A DNA stretch of 13,470 nucleotides, taken from Euperipatoides rowelli. Its lineage: Eukaryota > Onychophora > Udeonychophora > Euonychophora > Peripatopsidae. Shown in pieces: positions 1 through 7,035 of this stretch (position 1 is the stretch's first letter; every line of letters starts with the position of its first letter). The translations under genes and the position numbers were made by a program. The stretch is taken from NCBI GenBank assembly GCA_003024985.2, contig PXIH01S0001269.1; one strand, given 5' to 3'. The notes beneath the pieces are model-generated. The model made no database searches. It was not told the origin of the DNA and worked only from the letters and a program-made list of their open reading frames with translations.

Positions 1-60
1 ATTATTATAGTAAAGATGATAGTATTTTAGTAGTAGTATCTAGTAGTAGTAGTATAGGTC
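1..60. repeat. Imperfect TAG/TAT trinucleotide microsatellite
   Basis: The first 60 bases are a run of TAG and TAT triplets (for example tagtagtagtat repeated around 30-55). It is an interrupted short tandem repeat with no coding sense in any frame. Confidence 0.7.
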
Positions 61-920
61 TACAATCATTATACTTTTCTCAAAATGAATACCGGTACTA
101 TAGATTTTTTTCCTATGGAAGTTGAATCTCTCATGTGTCTAATTGATGCTATCGATTATCTAGAGTAGATTTTTTTCCCCCACTTCATTAAAGTTATTAT
201 TATTATTTAGCAGCAGAATTTATTTTTTTAATTTATTGATTCTAAAAATTCTTTAGTATTAAAAAATAATATACAGTATAATTTAGATGCACGTATGCTA
301 ACGTGTTTGTTTGCTATTACAAATTTATATTGATCGGTCTTAATGCCCCCGGGTACCGATGTACTAAGTACGGTGAAAGGTTATAGTAAAAATATGAGCT
401 ATGGTATTATACATTTCTCTAATGTATACTAGTAAGAACTTAAATACGATATAGATTTTTTCCCCCTGTTAAACCTGAATCTTTATCGATATTTAAATTG
501 ATTATCTGGAGTAGATTTTTTTTCGCTATCACTGCTGAATCATGTATGCACATCCGGGTCTTTGCGCGCTTTTAAACATAGAATGCTGAAGTAATTAATT
601 AATTAAAAATACAATCGGGAATGATATGAAGTTAAAATATCTTTAACCTCTTTGTAAATTTCAATTGAAAACGAACGAAACTTATCTCAACATACTAAGT
701 GAAATAGTTATTTGGAAATTGACGTTTTTGTTTCATCGTAACTATTCGAAATGCGAATAGCGGCGGTGTCGGCTTTGTTCAAACGATTTATATTAATAAT
801 AATTCATTTTGGAACAAAGTAGAAATACGAATACTGTATGTAAATTACTCCGATTTCAAAATTATTTTTTTTAAACATGATGTACAAATTACTAAGATTT
901 CGATAATTTACTTCGTTTTC
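61..920. other. AT-rich non-coding stretch with small hairpins
   Basis: I see no gene here. The stretch holds two T-tract modules (99-180 and 450-526), an inverted repeat ATCGGT/ACCGAT at 333-360, the odd palindrome GTACTAAGTAC at 361-371, the hairpin CTATTCG-aaatg-CGAATAG at 742-760, and the inverted pair CTTTGTTC (773-780) / GAACAAAG (812-819). All frames are closed by frequent stops. Confidence 0.6.
99..526. repeat. Two diverged copies of a T-tract module
   Basis: Copy one spans about 99-180 and copy two about 450-526. Each starts with TATAGATTTTTT followed by C, carries GAATCT near position 25-35 and GATTATCTRGAGTAGATTTTTT near the end. The word TAGATTTTTT therefore occurs four times, paired within each module at about 58-64 bp spacing. 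The middles have diverged. Function is unknown. Confidence 0.45.
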
Positions 921-1096
921 AGATTGGTGACCCCCTTCCCCCTCTNTCAAAAATGACCTATTTTTAGTTTTACGTGTTTAAAATTAAAACGGTCGATGCT
1001 ACTAACTTGAAATTTTTACTACAGATCTATGAAAGGTCCCGGANGNGANGNANGATGTCAGAGTTATGAGATTGGTGTGCCCACCCTTTCCCCTCT
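921..1096 (+). repeat. Direct repeat of a pyrimidine-rich 25-28-mer
   Basis: The word AGATTGGTG followed by a C-rich tract ending in CCCCTCT occurs at 921-945 and again at 1069-1096, about 148 bp apart. Between them lies a run with five ambiguous bases (1044-1053). This may be two units of a larger repeat, but only the edges are clearly alike. Confidence 0.45.
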
Positions 1097-1145
1097 AGCA
1101 TTTTCTCATTTTTTGAATTTTTGTGAATTTTTGAAAAAAAAAAAT

Positions 1146-1236
1146 TGCGCATTTTTCTGCGCATCCTATGATGTCACTTCCGGTCTGCCATTTTGAATTT
1201 TATGACGTCACACTTTTTATGAATTTTATGACATCA
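1146..1236. promoter_or_regulatory. Cluster of CRE-like octamers beside a TGCGCA hairpin
   Basis: TGCGCA (1146-1151) and TGCGCA (1158-1163) form a 6-bp stem with a 6-base loop. Three TGAYRTCA octamers follow: TGATGTCA at 1169-1176, the perfect palindromic CRE consensus TGACGTCA at 1203-1210, and TGACATCA at 1229-1236. The second and third sit in a 26-bp direct repeat (TGAATTTTATGACRTCA). CREB/ATF-family factors bind TGACGTCA; binding here is inference, because the octamers are part of a repeat family that continues to the right. Confidence 0.4.
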
Positions 1237-1244
1237 TCCGAGAT

Positions 1245-1340
1245 GAGATTTGGAACGAGATTTGAAATGAGATTTGAAACAAGATTTGTAATGAGATTTG
1301 GAACGAGATTTGAAATGAGATTTGAAACAAGATTTGGAAC
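1245..1340 (+). repeat. 12-bp tandem repeat arranged as a 48-bp higher-order repeat
   Basis: There are eight units of exactly 12 bp with core GAGATTTGRAAY or AAGATTTGRAAY. Units 1-4 (1245-1292) and 5-8 (1293-1340) match unit for unit and differ only in the last unit, so the array is two copies of a 48-bp block. Because 12 is a multiple of three, one frame stays open and reads as a four-residue MRF/TRF repeat. That ORF is a product of the repeat and not good evidence of a protein. Confidence 0.85.
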
Positions 1341-1375
1341 GAGAACTCGAAAAATTCGAAGTGGGTGTGGCATCT

Positions 1376-1667
1376 ATCCCATCATGCATCAAAATATGAT
1401 GTCATAGGANCATATATGNGCATAAAAATGAGAACGAGAGTGAGAACGAGAATGGGAATGAGAACGGGAACGAGAGTGAGAATGAGTGAGATATCCCATC
1501 ATGCATCATCCTATGACATCATAGCACCATATATGGGCATAAAAATGAGAACGAGAGCGATAATGAGTGAGAACGAGTGAGACAAGAATGAGAGTGAGAT
1601 GTCCCATCATACCTCATAATCCTACCCATAATGCATCATAGTGTGATGGCATATGCCCATATATGGA
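1376..1667. repeat. Interspersed repeat units with ATGCATC, CRE-like and CCATATATGG motifs
   Basis: One unit starts with ATCCCATCATGCATC, carries TGAYRTCA, then CATATATGGGCATAAAAATGAGAACGAGAG, and leads into a purine-rich GAGAACGAGAGTGAG tract. Copies start at 1376 and 1493, with a weaker copy at 1601-1667. CCATATATGG is a perfect 10-bp palindrome that also fits the CArG-box pattern CC(A/T)6GG. The purine-rich connecting tracts (about 1427-1490 and 1547-1600) contain almost no pyrimidines on the plus strand. Confidence 0.75.
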
Positions 1668-1710
1668 CACAGGATGGCAGCCATCGTGGATTTTCGAACT
1701 TGAAAATTAA

Positions 1711-1722
1711 GCCGCCATTTTG
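1711..1722 (-). promoter_or_regulatory. YY1-like motif
   Basis: The plus strand reads GCCGCCATTTTG, so the minus strand reads CAAAATGGCGGC, matching the known YY1 consensus core AANATGGCGGC. A GC-richer context surrounds it (1660-1740). No gene start can be tied to it: the minus-strand ATG inside the motif reaches a stop after three codons. Chance or repeat origin is possible. Confidence 0.3.
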
Positions 1723-1796
1723 TGGGCTCGAAACGGTGTTTACTATCTACTAGGGAAATACCCAGATGGAATTTGAGTTCTCCTTTTCTATCTAAT

Positions 1797-1831
1797 AGTA
1801 GGCTATTTACTGATATACAGTATAGCCTACT
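1797..1831. repeat. Strong foldback hairpin
   Basis: AGTAGGCTAT (1797-1806) pairs exactly with ATAGCCTACT (1822-1831), and the inner TACTG / CAGTA pair extends the stem across a small bulge to a short ATATA loop. Parts of the arm word recur near 3123, 9313 and 10003. Confidence 0.65.
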
Positions 1832-2660
1832 GTATAATAGAATGTGCCGATAATTCGTTTATAGAAACAGATTATCATATTTGATCATATAGCCTAAATA
1901 TAATATAATATATTTTATTTAAAGATTATATTTATTTTGGTTAGATTTTTGCGTAACACATCATGTGGTTACTACAGCAGCTGTTTAAACACAAACACAT
2001 CCATACTACGACACGGGTACTTAAATTCAATATTTAAAAAAAAATACTGATGACGATCGCTGAATTTATTCCTAAAAATAAATATGAAATAATGTATTGT
2101 TAATCTTTACCTACATCATCCACTCTTATGGAAATAAATAAATCCCATCATGCATCATCCTATGACATCATAGCACCATATGCCAGGGAGAGATTGCAAA
2201 TTTATGTTAATAAAATCTCTTGACCCGCTGTTATAAATATACTGTATGTTTAAAAGATAGACTGGATTCTATGTNAAAATAAGTGTATATATTCAGATTC
2301 TTNAGCGTGCTCACTAGATGCTTTATTATTATTTTAAAATCTACTATTATGATTATTGCTTAACATTACATTTTTTTAAAAAGTTTAATCTTTGAGCTGC
2401 CGCACGGCTATCATTATATTTTTTATTGGCCGATTTCTATTAAAAGTCATAATGAAATTGGTTTCTCAATCTATGTATAGTTAAATATCGAGTAGACTCT
2501 GGTATTCCTATAGTTGAATAATCTTATTGTAATTAAATAAATACGTTCATATTTTGTTATTCTATTATATACTGTATATTGATTGATTGATTATAGAACA
2601 AATATGTTATTCTTTTTTCTCTCTAACATTATTTACTTTGTATACATATATCTGTCTTCT
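1832..2660. other. AT-rich stretch without a gene
   Basis: No coding region is visible. It contains the exact repeat copy at 2142-2181, ambiguous bases at 2275 and 2303, several TACTGTA words and a short TGAT run near 2580. Confidence 0.6.
2142..2181 (+). repeat. Exact 40-bp copy of the 1493-1532 repeat
   Basis: All 40 bases match 1493-1532, from ATCCCATCATG through TGACATCA to GCACCATAT. Identity stops abruptly on both sides. The exact match contrasts with the weaker copies at 1376 and 1601, which suggests a recent copying event. Confidence 0.8.
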
Positions 2661-2673
2661 AATATTGGCTTGT

Positions 2674-2745
2674 AGGGACGGTCTAATGGTTAGCATGCTG
2701 GAATCTAAATCCTATGGTTGCAGGTTCTAATCTCAACTAATCCAT
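2674..2745 (+). repeat. tRNA-derived SINE body or tRNA pseudogene (partial)
   Basis: The stretch GGTCTAATGGTTAGCATG matches the D-arm/box A region of Glu/Asp/Gly-type tRNAs, and GGTTCTAATCTC (2723-2734) matches box B of RNA polymerase III promoters (GGTTCRANYCC) with two changes. Spacing between boxes is tRNA-like. The acceptor and T stems do not pair well and the anticodon stem is broken, so this is unlikely to be a working tRNA. An AT-rich tail with T runs follows, as in degenerate SINEs. Confidence 0.6.
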
Positions 2746-2858
2746 AAATTTTAAGTATTTTTTTTTTCACTCAAAACTTATTCTAATACTTTTTTTCGTC
2801 TGTAAAAAATTTATTAAATTAAAAATATAATGTTCTATTAATTAAGTAAATAGAATTA

Positions 2859-2958
2859 GCATATAAAAAGTCTCGTAGGATTCGCATGTAAAAAGTCCCA
2901 TTGAATTAACATGTAAAAAGTCCCATAGGAATAACATGTAAAATGTTCCATAGGAATA
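2859..2958 (+). repeat. Four tandem units of exactly 25 bp
   Basis: Units start at 2859, 2884, 2909 and 2934. The core is ACATGTAAAAAGTCCCATAG followed by GAATA. Units three and four differ at only a few bases, while unit one is the most diverged. The fifth start, at 2959, begins ACATGG and switches to a GC-rich sequence. Confidence 0.85.
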
Positions 2959-3036
2959 ACATGGCTCCTGCGCGTGAAATTTTCCCATGTTAATTTTGAT
3001 TTCCTATAGGATTAACATGGCTCCTGCGCATGAAAC
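2959..3036. repeat. Direct repeat of a GC-rich 20-mer around a 10-bp hairpin
   Basis: ACATGGCTCCTGCGC, a purine, then TGAAA occurs at 2959 and again at 3015. Between the copies, CCATGTTAAT (2985-2994) is the exact reverse complement of ATTAACATGG (3011-3020), giving a 10-bp stem with a 16-base loop. The arrangement continues the 25-bp array and may be the remains of one larger repeat. Confidence 0.7.
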
Positions 3037-3088
3037 AAGGTGTGCCAGAACTCTCACATTATGTCTCAGTGATGTTTTAATTGCTTTT

Positions 3089-3145
3089 GTTAATATACAT
3101 ATGTACTGTTGATTTCAGTACATACTGTAGGCTATGTATATTAAC
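3089..3145. repeat. Long two-part hairpin
   Basis: GTTAATATACATA (3089-3101) pairs with TATGTATATTAAC (3133-3145) over 13 bp without mismatch. Inside, TATGTACTG (3100-3108) pairs with CAGTACATA (3116-3124). The unpaired part on the right side holds CTGTAGGC, part of a word shared with 10003 and, reversed, with 1797-1831 and 9313. Confidence 0.7.
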
Positions 3146-3521
3146 TTGATTATTTTCCATGATGGACTATTTTGACGCAAGAAAGACATGAATGAGTATG
3201 CCACTCTTAAAGCTTTCTTGATATGTTTTTTTGACTGTTATTTTACTACTTAGTTTACTGGTGATGATGGTTCCTTTGGGCTCGGGTTTTAAAGTAAATT
3301 CTTCTATTCTTAGTGTTTACCTGATCCATTTCCTTGTTTATTGGAATCCTTTATATTTATATGGTTTTGTTTCAATTTATATGGAATCCTGAGGCTTTAA
3401 AAGCACAAATGGAAATTTTGCAAGTGCAATTTTTATATTAATTTTTGATGTAACTGAATAGATCAATAATAATTTGTTGAGAACTATTCTAAGGTTATTT
3501 CTAGAAATAAATAAAGAATAA
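3146..3521. other. AT-rich stretch without a gene
   Basis: No ORF, RNA gene or clear repeat is visible. It is the left flank of the hAT-like insertion. Confidence 0.55.
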
Positions 3522-3529
3522 ATCATTCT
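3522..3529 (+). repeat. Left 8-bp target site duplication
   Basis: ATCATTCT lies directly before the left terminal inverted repeat and is repeated exactly at 4706-4713 directly after the right one. Eight base pairs is the standard duplication of hAT transposases. Confidence 0.9.
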
Positions 3530-4705
3530 CAGGGTTGGGCAGTATTGAAAATACATGACATAGCCTCTTTCAAATACATAACGAAAATATTTTTGTATTT
3601 TGTATTTGGTATTGCACATACTTTTCATAAAGTATTTTGTATTTTGTAACTAAAATACGTTTTAAAAGTATTTTGTATTTTCAAACAAGTTAAAATACAA
3701 AATACTTTTAAAATATACACTATATATTTGTTTTTATAAAAGTTAAATTTATTGTATTACTTAATCATAAATAAAAATGTGAAAATCATAAGTTGGCTTA
3801 TGTGAAAATTTAAATATAACTAAATCATCAGAAATTCATGCAGATGAATTGATGATATCAGTGATGTATCTAAACATTGCTTTTTATACAAATAATGATT
3901 GGCTAACAACAGTGATTTTAATAATATTAAATGAAATTTTTGGATCTCACCAAGGTTTGATGCCATGCCAACTTGATGGTCATTTTTATTTTTTAATCAA
4001 CTTTCTGATTGACTCCTAGCCTGAAAATAACAGTTACTGGCTGTATGTTTTTTTTATCGCAAAAAAATACTTTATATTATATTTAGAAATACTTTTTATT
4101 GTATTTAGGACCCTAAGGGTTGGTAATAACCTAACCAAATATTCTATTTAAACAAAAATATGTAAGCATACAACATTGTATGCTAACAGAATTTTCCCAT
4201 AGGATGATTGTGTTACTAAATAAATTTTAATTAACATTACACATATCATTCCTGGGATTACCCTTATTCCCTAAAAGGGGACAAGTTTTATAATGAAGTT
4301 TGTTTGAAAAATTAATTTAAATGAAAATTCAAATTTATAAAAGTTGAAGTTGACAAGAAATTTTCATTGTCATTTTAAAAACCAACTTTGCAAAGACAAA
4401 ACCAGAAATAGATGATTTAGAATTTTAATTATAGTATGTACGGTAACTTACAAAAATTGTTTGACAAAGCCTTAGATCAGAAATAAAAAGACAAACCAAG
4501 TGTTTTTTTTTTTTTTTGACGTATTGGGTGCTCTATAAAAAATAAAAAGTATTTTGTATTTTGAGGACTGAAAATACAAAAGTATTTGGTATTTTAGATA
4601 CTTTATGTTTGAAAGTAATTTGTATTTTGTATTTCAAATACATTTTTGGGGAGTATTTTGTATTGTATTTCACATAGTTTTTTTTAAGCATTTTGCCCAT
4701 CCCTG
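3530..4705. mobile_element. Complete non-autonomous hAT-like DNA transposon
   Basis: The element is 1176 bp. It starts CAGGGTTGGGCA and ends TGCCCATCCCTG, inverted repeats of 12 bp with one mismatch, and is flanked by the perfect 8-bp duplication ATCATTCT. CAGGG-type ends with an 8-bp duplication are the signature of hAT elements. Both ends carry dense copies of AGTATTTTGTATTTT in both orientations (left about 3585-3713, right about 4545-4665), typical of subterminal transposase-binding arrays. The middle (about 3720-4540) has no ORF and no transposase trace that I can recognise, so it must have been moved by an enzyme from elsewhere. A T run at 4503-4518 interrupts the right part. Confidence 0.92.
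3660..3713. repeat. Perfect 22-bp hairpin in the left arm of the hAT-like element
   Basis: Bases 3660-3681 are the exact reverse complement of 3692-3713, with a 10-base loop (CAAACAAGTT). Each arm contains one subterminal word AGTATTTTGTATTTT, so the hairpin places two subterminal words head to head. Confidence 0.9.
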
Positions 4706-4713
4706 ATCATTCT
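4706..4713 (+). repeat. Right 8-bp target site duplication
   Basis: ATCATTCT follows the element end directly and matches 3522-3529 at all eight positions. Confidence 0.9.
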
Positions 4714-5098
4714 CAACTAAAGTGTCAATCACTGGCATTGTCTATTCATCGGTGTTCTATAATTTAGATGCTCTATCTTCCCATGCAAACTTTAATTACT
4801 CTATTCTAAACTTCAATAGCTTATATTTTAACTGTTTATTTTCATATGCTTTTTATTACTTGCTTGTCAGTTTGCTCTACTGTAGCTTTTGAGTAGATCA
4901 ATTGTTCCCTTCTTTACGTAAGGTCTTAACAAAATGGTGTCACTTACTATGGCCTATTTATGTGAATTTCTGATTTTCCCTTGTTCTAGTATTTCATTAA
5001 AGTTCACCTTTCAGTTAGATTCTGTTTGTAGTATGCAATTGCTATTATTTAGTTTTGCTAGCATGAATACAATTTCATATTAATACCTAAGGTAATTG
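4714..5098. other. AT-rich stretch without a gene
   Basis: Right flank of the hAT-like insertion. No coding frame or RNA gene is visible; one TACTGTA word lies near 4878. Confidence 0.55.
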
Positions 5099-5130
5099 AT
5101 TATTATTATTATTATTATTATTATTATTTT
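5099..5130. repeat. ATT trinucleotide microsatellite
   Basis: About ten pure TAT/ATT triplets are followed by TTTATTTCAAAG. On the minus strand this reads ...TTTGAAATAAA then (ATA)n, which is how the 3' ends of several CR1/L2-like LINEs finish. Confidence 0.9.
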
Positions 5131-5290
5131 ATTTCAAAGTATAAGCTATAAGCTTTTACAGTAATAGTCAGTAAGACTGTTCATAAGAAAAGCAAAAAAA
5201 AAAAAACAAAGTCAAATAGGCAAGTTTTAGATTTAAAACTGCTTAGTCTGAAACACAAAACAAAAGAACAGATACAAAACAAACTTAATA
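5099..5290 (-). mobile_element. Possible 3' tail of a LINE, minus strand
   Basis: Read on the minus strand, a T-rich region with a poly-T run (near 5195-5207) leads to CTTTGAAATAAAATAATAATAAT at the triplet repeat. CR1/L2-type retrotransposons often have T-rich 3' UTRs and short AAT-type tails. No coding part is recognisable upstream, so this would be a strongly truncated copy. A plain microsatellite in AT-rich DNA is the alternative. Confidence 0.35.
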
Positions 5291-5461
5291 AGGATTTTAA
5301 GAGCTAATATAAGATTAATTTAATTGTAATTACATACACATGCTAATAGTAGTAAATTTCTAAATAATTTATCTGCTATATATCTAGATTAGTTATCACT
5401 CACATGTACATTTTAGAGTAAGTGTTTAAATCTGTTAATTCTGGGTTAGTTGTTAATGGCA

Positions 5462-5662
5462 CTCCTATAAACTGTTGGGCCTGAATAATGTTCTGTCTTG
5501 ATTGATTGGTATAGGCAATGGTGTCTTTCCAACAGCAGTGCATGAATTACGGGTAATTACAGTATATGGAAGTCCAACAGATGATTGATCTCTAATTAAT
5601 GGTAGTTCGTAATCTTGTTTAATAAAATGCAGATGACTCAAGACTGATTCCAATATTGATTT
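5462..5662 (-). CDS. Weak candidate exon or small ORF, minus strand
   Basis: On the minus strand a frame stays open for about 66 codons between stops in a patch richer in G+C than its surroundings. It has a varied composition (for example LPYTVITRNSCTAVGKTPL) that looks more protein-like than the shadow ORFs nearby. There is no ATG at the front, so it would have to be an exon; a possible acceptor ends in GAATCAG near 5646. I recognise no family. It also contains the word TACTGTA, which is common in the non-coding DNA here, so chance is a serious alternative. Confidence 0.2.
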
Positions 5663-6170
5663 TCATTAAAATTCATAACACTTCAAAGCATCGTCAATTT
5701 TGTCAAGAAAAGAAAATATTGGAAGGTTAGCGTTAACATTGTAGTTAGTTTATGGCTGATGGGTCTTCAAATTGTTATGGTTTCTTTTTAAATGACAACT
5801 GATGTTATAAATGCATTACTGTATGTTTCTAATAGGTTACAGCATCATCATTCATTTATTTAATCATCAAACTAATGACAATAGGACGCTATATTAACAT
5901 ATATACAGTACTAATAATGGAATAGTGTTTTCTGAAGCCAGTAACAGCGCCATCTAACGGGATTATTCAAAAACTTTTTTTTCTCTAAGATCACTGTGAT
6001 ATATATAAGTTGGATTCCAGTGTAATGGGCTTAAAAGATTGGCCTGGGAACTATTTTTAGAAACTTTAAGTGGTGTTTTCTCTTAGATAAAAAGAGCTTA
6101 AACAAAAAAAAATGTTTGATGCCCCCCGTGTAACGGGCTAATTGCAAATAATTTGTAATAAGCATATAGA
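5663..6170. other. AT-rich stretch without a gene
   Basis: No gene is visible. A short repeated word of the form CRTGTAAYGGGCT occurs near 6020 and again at 6127-6139; the second copy forms a small hairpin CCCG-tgtaa-CGGG at 6125-6137. Confidence 0.5.
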
Positions 6171-6265
6171 CTAGGGGTGGGAAACCTTTTAGCATTTGAA
6201 GGCCACATGACACTTGAGATACATCACAAGGCGTCCGTGCACTTCGTGTACACGCACCAAATGTC
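6171..6265. mobile_element. Fragment of a hAT-type transposon end
   Basis: CTAGGGGTGGGAAACCTTTTAGC followed by GGCCACATGACA closely resembles the CAGGGGTGGGCAAAC...GGGCCACAT ends of hAT elements widespread in animals. No matching right end (TTTGCCCACCCCTG) was found in the window and no duplication could be paired, so the element is probably truncated. The minus-strand ORF over this stretch has no recognisable domain. Confidence 0.5.
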
Positions 6266-6379
6266 ATAAAGCCTTAGTTTTCTACAACACTAATAATTTG
6301 AATCTATTCACAGCCCATGACAATCAACTTGAAGAGGAATTCCGCTTAAAATTCCTGTTGAAATATTGATATATTTTCC

Positions 6380-6831
6380 AGCTTAGATTAAAAATGGAAT
6401 GAGAAAAATGAACATAAGTTACAGTAAATAAAACTGATAAACCTACTTTATATAATTTGTAAAAATTTAAATTTGATTTAACTTGAATATTTTTACTGAA
6501 TAAACTTTAATTTGTTTATAAAAAGTAATTTTTATGACAATATATAAAGTATGCAATCTTGTGTTGTGAATTATAAACTATTTTTAAATTGTAATTTTTA
6601 TTGTGTTTTTTTAATAGTTTTCCATCTTTTTCTTTCTAAAAAAATTATATTAAAATTAATTTTTATGAAATGGACATTTTTTTTTCAATTACGGTACTGT
6701 ACAAGACAATGTAAAAATTTTATATAATTAGTTCATTTTTTGTAGGTGGTCCACCAGACCACTCCCAAATAGATTTTATTGGTCCGTAGAAATTTTTAGT
6801 GGTCTCGGACCACAATGAAATTCCAGCACTG
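6380..6831 (+). mobile_element. hAT-like non-autonomous repeat, copy A (right part)
   Basis: This segment aligns by eye with 11220-11781 in the same orientation, with shared blocks such as GATTARAAAATGRAATG, TTTTTAYTGAATA, AATGCAA...TTGTGAAT-like, and GGTCCRTAGA...TGGTCTCRGAC near the right end. The right 90 bp hold GTGGTC-cacca-GACCAC (6746-6762) and GTGGTC-tcg-GACCAC (6799-6813), both perfect small hairpins. It ends AATTCCAGCACTG at 6831, consistent with a CAGTG-type hAT terminus. The left end is not identified. Confidence 0.5.
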
Positions 6832-6984
6832 TAACAGTTTGACCAATTCCATGTTTTTTCGATGACATTCTGCTATCTTTCTTGTCTGTAATTTTTTCTT
6901 AGTCTGTTGTACTTGCTTTTAATTTTTTTTTCTAATCCTATTAATTTAACATCTATAGGATAAAATTTGCTTCATACTCTGGAA

Positions 6985-7035
6985 ATAATTTGTGAAAATG
7001 CTACAAGCAGGACATCTCAGAAGAGACTGTCAATA
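6985..7035 (+). pseudogene. gag: Decayed CCHC zinc knuckle of copia gag
   Basis: Codons for Cys, Cys, His and Cys of a CX2CX4HX4C zinc knuckle are found at 6991, 6999, 7013 and 7028. The last part reads AGHLRRDC in one frame; the first two Cys codons are each one base out of phase, so two one-base deletions break it. Zinc knuckles in copia Gag bind the element RNA. The rest of Gag upstream (about 6840-6985) is not recognisable. Confidence 0.6.

Noticed and set aside
1168-1407. 79-codon ORF with MRFG/TRFE repeats resembling an RFamide neuropeptide precursor
   Set aside because: The pattern follows from a 12-bp DNA repeat. There is no signal peptide and there are no dibasic cleavage sites after the MRFG words, and the frame ends in another repeat.
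1365-1580. 71-codon ORF
   Set aside because: It lies wholly in the purine-rich repeat, includes ambiguous codons, and shows no protein-like composition.
3377-3628. 83-codon minus-strand ORF
   Set aside because: It crosses the left end of the hAT-like element and is made of its flank and subterminal repeats.
6031-6267. 78-codon minus-strand ORF
   Set aside because: It covers the hAT-type end fragment and AT-rich flank; no domain is recognisable.
4025-6840. TAACAGTT after 6831 and again near 4029 as a possible 8-bp target duplication
   Set aside because: The sequence next to the 4029 copy does not match the expected CAGTGCTGG terminus, and it lies inside another complete element.
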